Below are positions 1 to 6,193 of a DNA stretch of 6,861 bases, one piece after another. How positions within the stretch are numbered: position 1 is the first letter of the stretch; every line of letters starts with the position of its first letter. Below the pieces are notes generated by a model. That model was not told where the DNA came from, searched no databases, and saw only the letters and a program-made list of their open reading frames with translations. Where the stretch lies: positions 1 to 6,861 of the forward strand of contig JAUXCH010000271.1 in NCBI GenBank assembly GCA_030618975.1, written 5' to 3'. This DNA comes from Planctomycetia bacterium. Its GTDB lineage: Bacteria > Planctomycetota > PLA2 > JAEUHO01. The translations under genes were made by a program, and so were the position numbers.

Positions 1-1
1 C

Positions 2-1489
2 AGAACGACATGGCTACGATCCGACTTCGCGCGGACCCACGTAGCCGCCCTGCCTGGCGCGCGGACGGACCTCGTGCTCGATGTCGGAGGCTCGGTTGCG
101 GTCCACGCCGTGGACGAGGACGGGCGTCCGGTTCCGGGAGCGCGGATCACGTGCGCCCGGTGGCGCCTGCCCCATTGGCCGATCGTGACGGACGAAGGGG
201 GGCACGCCCTCGTGGAGCACCTGCCCCTCGTTCCCATGGACTTCAAGGCCCAGACCTCGAGACTCGTCGGCAAGAACACGCCGCCGATCGTCGTACAGGC
301 GAAGCGCACCGTGACCGTCGAGGTCGTGCTGAAGGCGAGGAAGACGCTCCGCGGGAAGGTGCTCCGGAACCAGGACGAGAGCCCGGTATCCGGTGCCCAC
401 ATCTGGCTCACGCCTTCCATGGTCGGGTCCTCCGTACTCGGCGAGACGGAAAGCCGCCCGGACGGCTCCTTCTCGCTGCCGCTGGACCTCGAGGACGCGA
501 CCCTTCAGGTCCACGTCCAGGCCCCGGGCCTCGCCTACCAGAATCCCCTGCTCGCGCGTCCCATGCGACCCGGCGAACCCATCGAGCCGCACATCCCCGA
601 CCTCCTCGTGCTGCGTCTGTTCGAGGCCGATGCGCCGATCCGGGTCCGACTCGACGTCCTCGGCGGGGGAGGCGAGCCGCTTGCCGGCGCCCAGGTGCAG
701 TACGGCGGGGACGACGGGGTGGCGCTGGACGCGACCACCACGGACGCCGACGGGCGCTGTGGGTTCGACGTGTTCGACGTGGGCGTGCGCCCGACCCTCG
801 CAGGGTATCGGGCCCGCACCGCGGACGGACGCATCGGGGTCTGCATGCTGTCGGGGCGGTACGCCGGGGAGGTCCTGACGCTGCGCGTCGCCGACGCCGG
901 AACGCTCGCGGGGCAGGTGGTGGACGAGGGCGGGCATCCCGTGGCCGGTGCGCTCGTCCGCCTCAGCGTGGACGGCGCGGTCGACTACCGACCCACCGCG
1001 CCCGAAGGCTACGTTCACAACGCCATGCGCCTCCTCCCGCACGTCTTCGCGGCGCCCGTGGCAACCGACGCCGACGGCCGGTTCGATGTCGGTCCTTGGG
1101 CGGTGGGGACCTATCGCCTCGAGGTCGCCTACGGCCGGGAAGGCTTCGCCGCCGTCGACGACGTGACCGTTCGATCCGGTGAGGCGACATCGCTCGAGGT
1201 CACGTTGCGCAAGGGCGGTTTCCTGCGCGGCCGCGTCGAGATCCCCGAAGCCGTCGTGCCGTGGTCGGTTCGTGTGCACGTGACGCCGGCGGGCGAGAAG
1301 CGGACGCCGACACCCCTCCGAGGGCGGGTGTTTCACGGAGGCCGATTCGAGGTACGTGGCATCCCCACCTCGACCTGCGAAGTGGAGTGTGAGGGCTGGA
1401 CGAAGGACCGGCGTCGATATGCCGCCCGTCGTGGGCACGTCGAGGTCGGCGTGGAGGAGCCGGTGCTCACGCTCGAGCCGGCCGATTAG
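2..1489 (+). CDS. Carboxypeptidase-regulatory-like repeat protein, 5'-truncated by window edge
   Basis: The reading frame is open to the left edge, so the true start lies outside the window. The first internal start is a GTG at 74, but coding-like sequence (LPGARTDLVL) precedes it, so 74 is probably not the real start. About five beta-sandwich repeats of the carboxypeptidase-regulatory-like/CNA-B type are visible. Numbered from the GTG, they begin near residues 5 (VDEDGRPVPGA), 90 (KTLRGKVL...SPVSGA), 188 (GGGEPLAGA), 276 (GTLAGQVVDEGGHPVAGA) and 380 (GGFLRGRVE). Repeats two to four also show the typical later D-G-x-F/C-x-F strand (for example TDADGRFDVGP at 331-341). The protein ends cleanly in a beta-strand (PVLTLEPAD) before TAG. 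Such repeats occur in large secreted or surface proteins and have structural or binding roles; no catalytic domain is visible here. A signal peptide, if present, is off-window. Family-level call is secure; function is unknown. Confidence 0.85.
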   Translation, partial: RTTWLRSDFARTHVAALPGARTDLVLDVGGSVAVHAVDEDGRPVPGARITCARWRLPHWPIVTDEGGHALVEHLPLVPMDFKAQTSRLVGKNTPPIVVQAKRTVTVEVVLKARKTLRGKVLRNQDESPVSGAHIWLTPSMVGSSVLGETESRPDGSFSLPLDLEDATLQVHVQAPGLAYQNPLLARPMRPGEPIEPHIPDLLVLRLFEADAPIRVRLDVLGGGGEPLAGAQVQYGGDDGVALDATTTDADGRCGFDVFDVGVRPTLAGYRARTADGRIGVCMLSGRYAGEVLTLRVADAGTLAGQVVDEGGHPVAGALVRLSVDGAVDYRPTAPEGYVHNAMRLLPHVFAAPVATDADGRFDVGPWAVGTYRLEVAYGREGFAAVDDVTVRSGEATSLEVTLRKGGFLRGRVEIPEAVVPWSVRVHVTPAGEKRTPTPLRGRVFHGGRFEVRGIPTSTCEVECEGWTKDRRRYAARRGHVEVGVEEPVLTLEPAD

Positions 1490-1526
1490 CGGTACGCAGA
1501 GATCCGGGTCGGCCTCCAGCGACGAC

Positions 1527-1542
1527 ATTCGCCCTCACGAAT
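1527..1542 (+). terminator. Weak stem-loop after the repeat-protein gene
   Basis: A 5-bp inverted repeat (ATTCG, six-base loop, CGAAT) lies 37 bp after the TAG of the repeat-protein gene. No T-tract follows, so it does not meet the standard for an intrinsic terminator. It is listed only as the best candidate in this 111-bp gap. Confidence 0.15.
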
Positions 1543-1586
1543 CGACGCGTGGGGACTCGGTAGGCGGTGGGTCCGGTCCGGAGCCG

Positions 1587-1592
1587 TATACT
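1587..1592 (+). promoter_or_regulatory. Candidate -10 box for leaderless transcription of the protease gene
   Basis: TATACT matches the TATAAT consensus at five of six positions and stands out in very GC-rich surroundings. Its last base is 8 nt before the A of the ATG at 1601, so transcription would begin at or within a base or two of the start codon. There is no purine-rich Shine-Dalgarno between box and ATG, as expected for a leaderless mRNA. No good -35 hexamer is seen 16-18 nt upstream (GCGGTG at a 17-nt spacing). Inferred from sequence only. Confidence 0.4.
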
Positions 1593-1600
1593 CGCGCGCA

Positions 1601-2746
1601 ATGGGCGCAGCCGCCGATCCCCTCGCGAAGGTGAGACGCTCGGTCGTCAAGGTGATGACCGTCTCCGATCCGCCCGACTACGAGCAGCCGTGGCAGACGA
1701 TCGGAGCCTCCTCGGCCACGGGTTCGGGCGCGATCGTGGACACGCCTGGAGGACTCCGCATCCTCACCAACGCGCACGTCGTGGAGGACGCGACGTTCAT
1801 CGAGGTTCGCCGCTACGGCCAAGACCGGAAGAGGGTCGCCGAGGTGGCGGGCTACGGCGAGGAGTGCGACCTCGCCCTGCTCTCCGTCGACGACCGTTCC
1901 TTCTTCCAGGGCGCAAAGGCAATCCCCGTGGGAGAGTTGCCCTCGCTCGGCGATCCCGTGACCGTGCTCGGGTTCCCCATCGGAGGCGAACGACTCTCCG
2001 TCACGGAGGGGGTGGTCTCGCGCATCGAGCTCACGACCTACGCGCAGAACGAACGCGACCTCCTCACCGTGCAGATCGACGCCGCCGTGAACTCCGGAAA
2101 CAGCGGCGGCCCGGTCGTCAAGGACGGCAAGCTCGCGGGCATCGCCTTCCAGGCGCTCGACGAGGCCGAGAACATCGGCTACGTGATTCCCGCACCGGTC
2201 GTCCTGCACTTCCTCCAGGACGTCGAGAACCCGCCGTACGTCGGCTTCCCCGACCTGGGGCTCACGGTCCAGAACCTGGAGTCCAGCGCCCACCGCAAGT
2301 ACCTCGGCCTCCCGAGGTCGCGCCGAGGCGTCCGCGTCACGCACGTCCACTACGAGGGGTCCTGCTGGCGCGTCCTGCAGCCCGACGACGTCCTGCTCGC
2401 CATCGACGGGGAACCGGTCGCGTCCGACGGCACGGTGGCCTTCGGCTCCGGCTCCCGGATCGAGTTTCCCTACGTGGCGTCCCAGCACTTCGTCGGCGAG
2501 GAGATCCCCCTCCGCATCTTCCGCGAGGAGAAGCGCTTCACGCGCCGCGTCACGCTCCAGCCGCAACGCCCCCTCGTCCGCGAGCAAGCCCCCGATCGCC
2601 GCCCCACGTGGTTCGTGTACGGCGGTCTCCTCTGCGTGCCGCTCACGCGGGCCTGGCTCGAAACCTGGGGCGAGGATTGGACGCGGCGCGCGCCGGACGC
2701 GCTCGTCTCCCTCTACGACTACGGCGTACGCACGTCCCGCTCCTAG
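1601..2746 (+). CDS. Deg/HtrA-type serine protease (DEG9-like), ended early by an in-frame amber codon
   Basis: This is an S1C-family protease. The chymotrypsin-fold domain spans residues about 8-205 with a complete triad: His59 (TNAHVV), Asp90 (CDLALL) and Ser168 (NSGNSGGP). A first PDZ domain follows (about 213-322: FPDLGLTVQN, GVRVTHV, LQPDDVLLAIDGEPV, then a basic strand). A second PDZ starts at about 333 (RRPTWFVYGGLLCVPLTRAWL, the PSYxxxAGLVFxPLT-type segment of plant DEG9/DEG10). That domain is cut at codon 382 by TAG; in-frame sequence beyond it completes it (next entry). Intact length would be about 483 residues. There is no signal peptide or membrane segment, so cytoplasmic action is likely. 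By family, it degrades misfolded or damaged proteins without ATP. ATG 1601 is chosen because the protease domain begins soon after it and a TATACT box sits just upstream. Protease activity may survive without PDZ2, but regulation or oligomerisation could be altered. Confidence 0.88.
   Translation: MGAAADPLAKVRRSVVKVMTVSDPPDYEQPWQTIGASSATGSGAIVDTPGGLRILTNAHVVEDATFIEVRRYGQDRKRVAEVAGYGEECDLALLSVDDRSFFQGAKAIPVGELPSLGDPVTVLGFPIGGERLSVTEGVVSRIELTTYAQNERDLLTVQIDAAVNSGNSGGPVVKDGKLAGIAFQALDEAENIGYVIPAPVVLHFLQDVENPPYVGFPDLGLTVQNLESSAHRKYLGLPRSRRGVRVTHVHYEGSCWRVLQPDDVLLAIDGEPVASDGTVAFGSGSRIEFPYVASQHFVGEEIPLRIFREEKRFTRRVTLQPQRPLVREQAPDRRPTWFVYGGLLCVPLTRAWLETWGEDWTRRAPDALVSLYDYGVRTSRS
2744..2746 (+). other. 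In-frame TAG interrupting the DEG9-like protease
   Basis: The TAG falls inside the second PDZ domain, between TSRS and EVVVLQKVLADKVN. Upstream and downstream parts share one frame. From memory, DEG9-family proteins read through this point with Gln or a similar residue followed by a VVVLSQVL-type strand. A single C-to-T change in CAG would produce it. The codon overlaps AGGAGGTG (2745-2752), a perfect match to the anti-Shine-Dalgarno. Confidence 0.8.
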
Positions 2747-2749
2747 GAG

Positions 2750-3052
2750 GTGGTCGTCCTCCAGAAGGTGCTCGCCGACAAGGTGAACCGCGGCTACCAC
2801 GACCTCGAGAGCGTGCGCGTCCTCCGAGTCCAGGGCCGCCGCGTGCGAGACCTCGCCGAGCTCGTCCGCATCGTGGACGGGACGCGGGAGGAGTTCGTGG
2901 TCTTCGAGGCCTCCGACCGCAGTTGCGTCGTTCTCGATCGCGCGGCGGCGGCCGAACGGGAGAAGACGATCCTCCGCCGCTACGGCGTCCCCGACGACCG
3001 CTCGGCCGACCTGGTCCGCCGCCGCGGGAGGCGACAGCCGAAGAGCCCGTGA
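2750..3052 (+). CDS. C-terminal half of the second PDZ domain of the DEG9-like protease
   Basis: This is the continuation, in the same frame, of the protease gene after its amber codon. The 100 residues carry the rest of the DEG9-type PDZ2: VVLQKVLADKVNRGYHDLESVRV, then VQGRRVRDLAELVRIVD, then a strand around FVVFEASDRSCVVLDR. The tail is ILRRYGVPDDRSADL, which resembles the C-terminus of plant DEG9 (a HxIPxxxSxDL-type end). GTG at 2750 cannot be a good start because it lies inside the AGGAGGTG motif. GTG at 2768 is about 15 nt beyond that motif, too far for efficient initiation. The segment is most simply part of one 483-residue protein. It could be made by readthrough or weak reinitiation, or not at all if the gene is broken. 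The coding-like sequence argues that any disruption is recent. Confidence 0.6.
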   Translation: MVVLQKVLADKVNRGYHDLESVRVLRVQGRRVRDLAELVRIVDGTREEFVVFEASDRSCVVLDRAAAAEREKTILRRYGVPDDRSADLVRRRGRRQPKSP

Positions 3053-3109
3053 CAGTCGCCGCTGGACTCGTCCTCCTGTTCACTGGGGACAACGGAACCG
3101 ACGACCCGT

Positions 3110-3138
3110 TTGACACGGAGGCGCGGCGGATCGACAGT
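3110..3138 (+). promoter_or_regulatory. Candidate sigma70-like promoter for the fusion gene
   Basis: A perfect TTGACA (3110-3115) is followed at a 17-nt spacing by GACAGT (3133-3138), which matches TATAAT at three of six positions. The pair sits in the 115-bp gap between the protease and the fusion gene, and transcription would start about 20-25 nt before the ATG at 3168. The -10 box is poor, so this is tentative. Confidence 0.35.
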
Positions 3139-3150
3139 ACGCCCTCGACC

Positions 3151-3158
3151 GGAGGGAG
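3151..3158 (+). promoter_or_regulatory. Ribosome binding site of the fusion gene
   Basis: GGAGGGAG lies 9 nt upstream of the ATG at 3168 and supports that start. The protease gene, in contrast, has no such motif. Confidence 0.65.
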
Positions 3159-3167
3159 CCGACCGGC

Positions 3168-6100
3168 ATGACACCGACCCCGTGGCAGACAGCGTACGCG
3201 CCCAAGGTCGTCACGGCACGCGAGGCGCTGACCCACATCCAGAACGGGAGCACGGTGTTCGTCGGGTCGGGAGCCGCGGAGCCGGTGCTTCTGACCGAAA
3301 CCCTCGCGGCGATGGCCGCCGAGTTCTGGGACATCCAGATCCTCCACCTCGCAGCCGCGCGAAAGCAACTCGACTTCGCCACGCCCGAGATGGCCGATCA
3401 TTTCCGCTACAACACCCTCTACGTGGGGCAGACCGGGACGACCGCGGACCACACGCCGATGCGGCTGAGCGAGTTGCCTTCGGCGATTCACAGCGGCGTG
3501 ATACCGATCGACGTGGCGCTGATCCAGGTCTCGCCTCCCGACGAGCTGGGACTGTGCAGTCTGGGTCTGTCGGTGGACGCGACCAAGGCGGCGGTGGAGA
3601 ACGCCGACCTGGTCATCGCGCAGGTCAACGAGGACGCCCCCGTGACGGTGGGCGACACGCTCGTGCCGGCGGACTCGATCGACTGGCTGGTGGAGGGCCG
3701 CACGCCCCCCATCGAGATGCCGTCCCCGCCGCTGGATCCGGTGGCCCTGACCATCGGGCGTCACATCGCCGGGCTCATCGAGGACGGCATGACCCTGCAC
3801 TTCGACTGCGGGTCCATCAGTGCCGCCACGATGCGCCACCTGGACACCAAGAAGGACCTCGGGATCCACACCGACATCCTCACGGACGACATCCTGCGCC
3901 TCATCCGGTCGCGGGCCGTGACGAACCGGCTGAAGACCCTCCACGAGGGCCGCGCGATCGCCACGATGGTGCTGGGCTCCAAGGCGCTCTACGAATGGGT
4001 CGACAACAACCCCTACGTCGAGCTGTTGCCGATCGACCAGGTCAACGACCCGTACGTCATCTGTCGCAACGATCGCATGGTCGCGGTGCTCAGCATCCAG
4101 GAGATGGAGCTCACCGGGCTCCCGCTGGCCGACACCGAGCACGCGTTCCAGATGAGCAGCCTGCCTTCGAGCATGGACTTCCTGAACGGGGCGCGGCGAT
4201 CGAAGGGCGGATTCTCGATCCTTGCCCTGCCCTCCACCACGACGGACGGCAGCCGCTCGCGCATCGTAGCGCGCTCCGCCGTCCGAGGCGTGGCCTTCGA
4301 TCGCGCCCGTGTCGACTACGTGGTCACGGAGTACGGCGTCGTGAACCTGCGCGGACTGTCCATCCGCGAACGCGCGATCGCCCTGATCTCGATTGCCCAC
4401 CCCAAGTTCCGGGCGCAGCTGTTGGAGGATGCGAAACTCCACCGGTACGTAGGGGCGGATCAGACGATCGCACCGGAGAAGGGGTGCGTGTACCCGCACC
4501 AGTACGAGTTCTGGCACACCTTCAAGGACGGCACGAAGGTCTTCTTTCGCCCCGTGAAGCCGTCGGATGCACGCCGATTGCAGCGTCTCTTCTACTCGCT
4601 CCCGGCCGAGTCCATCCGGCTGCGCTACCACGGCACCATCAAGTACATCTCGAACGCGATGGCGCAAAAGCTCGCCGCCGTGGACTACAGCCGCGACATG
4701 GCCATCGTCGGCCTGGTCGGACCGCGCGAGAATCCGCAGATCGTCGCGGAAGGCCGGTACATGTACTATCCGGCCAACAACATGGGCGAGTTCGACATCC
4801 TCGTCCACGCCGACTACCGGCAGCACGGCATCGGCACGTTCCTCGCCAACTACCTGAACCGCATCGCGTACTCCCGCGGCCTCTCCGGCGTCTATGCCGA
4901 GGTGATCCAGGACAACGCCGCCACCATGGCCTTGCTGCACCGCGCGTGGCCTACGGCGCGAAAGACCTTCCAGGCGGGCAACTACGTCTACACCGTCCGC
5001 TTCCCCAGCGAAGACGTCGAGCGTCCCAAGGACAGCATCATCGTCTACTCCGGCCGCGCCGGCGACTTCACCTACGGCGACGAACACCCCTTCAACCCCG
5101 GACGGGCCCGGACGACGCTGCGCCTCATCCGCGAGCACGGCTATCTCAACGAGCCGTGGATGCGCATCGAGGAGCCGCGTCTCGTCACGAAGAAGCGGCT
5201 TTACGAATCGCACGACCCCGCCTTCGTCGATGCCATCGAGGCGGCGGGCGACGGTGATCTCCCCCCCGGGTCCGAGGCGTTCGGGCTCGGCACGGAGGAC
5301 TGCCCCGTCTTCCCCGGTCTGTTCGACTGGGTGAGGCTCTATTGTTCCGCCACGATCACGGCCGTAGACCTCATCACGGAGGAGAACGCGAACGTCGTGT
5401 TCAACCCCACGGGCGGGTTCCACCACGCGGGACGCGCGCGAGCGGAGGGCTTCTGCTACCTCGACGACGTGATCATCGCCATCGACATGCTGCTCGCCCG
5501 CGGGTACCGCGTCGCCTACGTCGACATCGACGCCCACCACGGCAACGGCGTGCAGGGCGCCTACTACAAGGACGACCGGGTGCTCGTCGCATCCCTCCAC
5601 GAGAGCGGGAAGACGCTCTACCCGTGGTCGGGATTCGAGACGGAGATCGGCGAGGATGCGGGACGTGGGTACACCCTCAACGTCCCGCTGCCGAAGGGCA
5701 CGGACGACGAGGCGTACCGCAAGATCTTCGACCGGGTGATCGTCCCTGCCGTGAAGGCGTTCCAGCCTACGGTCGTGGTCGCGGTGGTCGGGGCCGACTC
5801 CCATCGCGCGGACCCGTTGTCGAACCTCGCGCTCACCAACAACGGAATGGTCACGATCACCGAGCGCATTCGGGACTTCGCGCACCACCTCCTGCTCCTC
5901 GGCGGCGGCGGGTACGACCTGGAGGCCACGACGCGAGCGTGGTGCCGCATCTGGGCGACGGCGAACCGCATCGACTCGCTACCCGACTACCTCCTCGGCA
6001 TGGGCGGCACGTTCCTCGGTGGCGAAGGCCTCGGTGCTGCCGACATCGTGGACATGGCCTACCGCCTCTGGGGCGAGGAGAAGAAGGAGATCCTGAGGGA

Positions 6101-6176
6101 GCTCGAGCGCATCGCCGTGTATCACGAGGCGCACACCCTCCCGCTCATCGGAGAGCGCGCGAAGAACCACGCGTAG
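3168..6176 (+). CDS. Triple fusion: acetyl-CoA hydrolase/CoA-transferase, Pat-like GNAT acetyltransferase and AcuC-like deacetylase
   Basis: The 1002-residue protein has three full-length domains in one uninterrupted frame. Residues 1-430 form an acetyl-CoA hydrolase/4-hydroxybutyrate CoA-transferase domain (SGAAEP 34-39, VDNNPYVE 278-285, VDYVVTEYG 382-390, IAHPKFR 409-415). The expected catalytic Glu is Asp236 (GIHTDILTD), and the usual GGQ loop reads LPSSMDF (332-338). Residues about 445-612 form a GNAT domain of the Pat/PatZ protein-lysine acetyltransferase type, starting DGTKVFFRPVKPSD and carrying the acetyl-CoA loop RQHGIG (551-556). Residues about 622-1002 form a zinc deacetylase of the AcuC/HDAC family (DEHPFNPGR 638-646). 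Its residues are intact: His752-His753, zinc ligands Asp788, His790 and Asp877, and Tyr916 in GGGGY. Asn793 (HHGNG) is as in class II HDACs. No signal peptide or membrane segment is present, so it is cytoplasmic. Likely role: reversible lysine acetylation coupled to acyl-CoA status. The target is unknown, and no acetyl-CoA synthetase gene lies nearby. Domain calls are firm; the integrated function is inferred. Confidence 0.93.
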   Translation: MTPTPWQTAYAPKVVTAREALTHIQNGSTVFVGSGAAEPVLLTETLAAMAAEFWDIQILHLAAARKQLDFATPEMADHFRYNTLYVGQTGTTADHTPMRLSELPSAIHSGVIPIDVALIQVSPPDELGLCSLGLSVDATKAAVENADLVIAQVNEDAPVTVGDTLVPADSIDWLVEGRTPPIEMPSPPLDPVALTIGRHIAGLIEDGMTLHFDCGSISAATMRHLDTKKDLGIHTDILTDDILRLIRSRAVTNRLKTLHEGRAIATMVLGSKALYEWVDNNPYVELLPIDQVNDPYVICRNDRMVAVLSIQEMELTGLPLADTEHAFQMSSLPSSMDFLNGARRSKGGFSILALPSTTTDGSRSRIVARSAVRGVAFDRARVDYVVTEYGVVNLRGLSIRERAIALISIAHPKFRAQLLEDAKLHRYVGADQTIAPEKGCVYPHQYEFWHTFKDGTKVFFRPVKPSDARRLQRLFYSLPAESIRLRYHGTIKYISNAMAQKLAAVDYSRDMAIVGLVGPRENPQIVAEGRYMYYPANNMGEFDILVHADYRQHGIGTFLANYLNRIAYSRGLSGVYAEVIQDNAATMALLHRAWPTARKTFQAGNYVYTVRFPSEDVERPKDSIIVYSGRAGDFTYGDEHPFNPGRARTTLRLIREHGYLNEPWMRIEEPRLVTKKRLYESHDPAFVDAIEAAGDGDLPPGSEAFGLGTEDCPVFPGLFDWVRLYCSATITAVDLITEENANVVFNPTGGFHHAGRARAEGFCYLDDVIIAIDMLLARGYRVAYVDIDAHHGNGVQGAYYKDDRVLVASLHESGKTLYPWSGFETEIGEDAGRGYTLNVPLPKGTDDEAYRKIFDRVIVPAVKAFQPTVVVAVVGADSHRADPLSNLALTNNGMVTITERIRDFAHHLLLLGGGGYDLEATTRAWCRIWATANRIDSLPDYLLGMGGTFLGGEGLGAADIVDMAYRLWGEEKKEILRELERIAVYHEAHTLPLIGERAKNHA

Positions 6177-6187
6177 CGCGACGCGCT
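6175..6187. terminator. Short GC-rich stem-loop at the convergent gene junction
   Basis: AGCGC, loop GAC, GCGCT forms a 5-bp stem overlapping the stop codon of the fusion gene, in the 17-bp gap to the convergent gene. There is no T-tract on either strand, so an intrinsic terminator is doubtful. It is noted because nothing better exists between the two 3' ends. Confidence 0.2.
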
Positions 6188-6193
6188 CCGGGT

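Noticed and set aside
14..1528. 504-codon open frame on the minus strand opposite the repeat-protein gene
   Set aside because: Its translation is rich in Arg, His, Asp and Val with no domain pattern, and the plus strand encodes clear repeats. Long antisense frames are common in GC-rich coding DNA.
2..3052. Genome-wide reassignment of TAG to a sense codon
   Set aside because: The minus-strand gene would run antisense into the fusion gene if its TAG were read, the fusion gene has a second TAG 18 nt beyond the first, and the gap after the repeat protein does not translate into plausible protein. Local readthrough at 2744 remains possible.
3110..5257. 715-codon plus-strand frame overlapping the fusion gene
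   Set aside because: Arg, Pro, His and Gly-rich translation, out of frame with the conserved CoA-transferase, GNAT and deacetylase domains.
2643..5888. 1081-codon open frame on the minus strand opposite the fusion gene
   Set aside because: Low-complexity R/V/D/H/G composition without recognisable motifs, and fully antisense to well-conserved enzyme domains; a GC-driven shadow.
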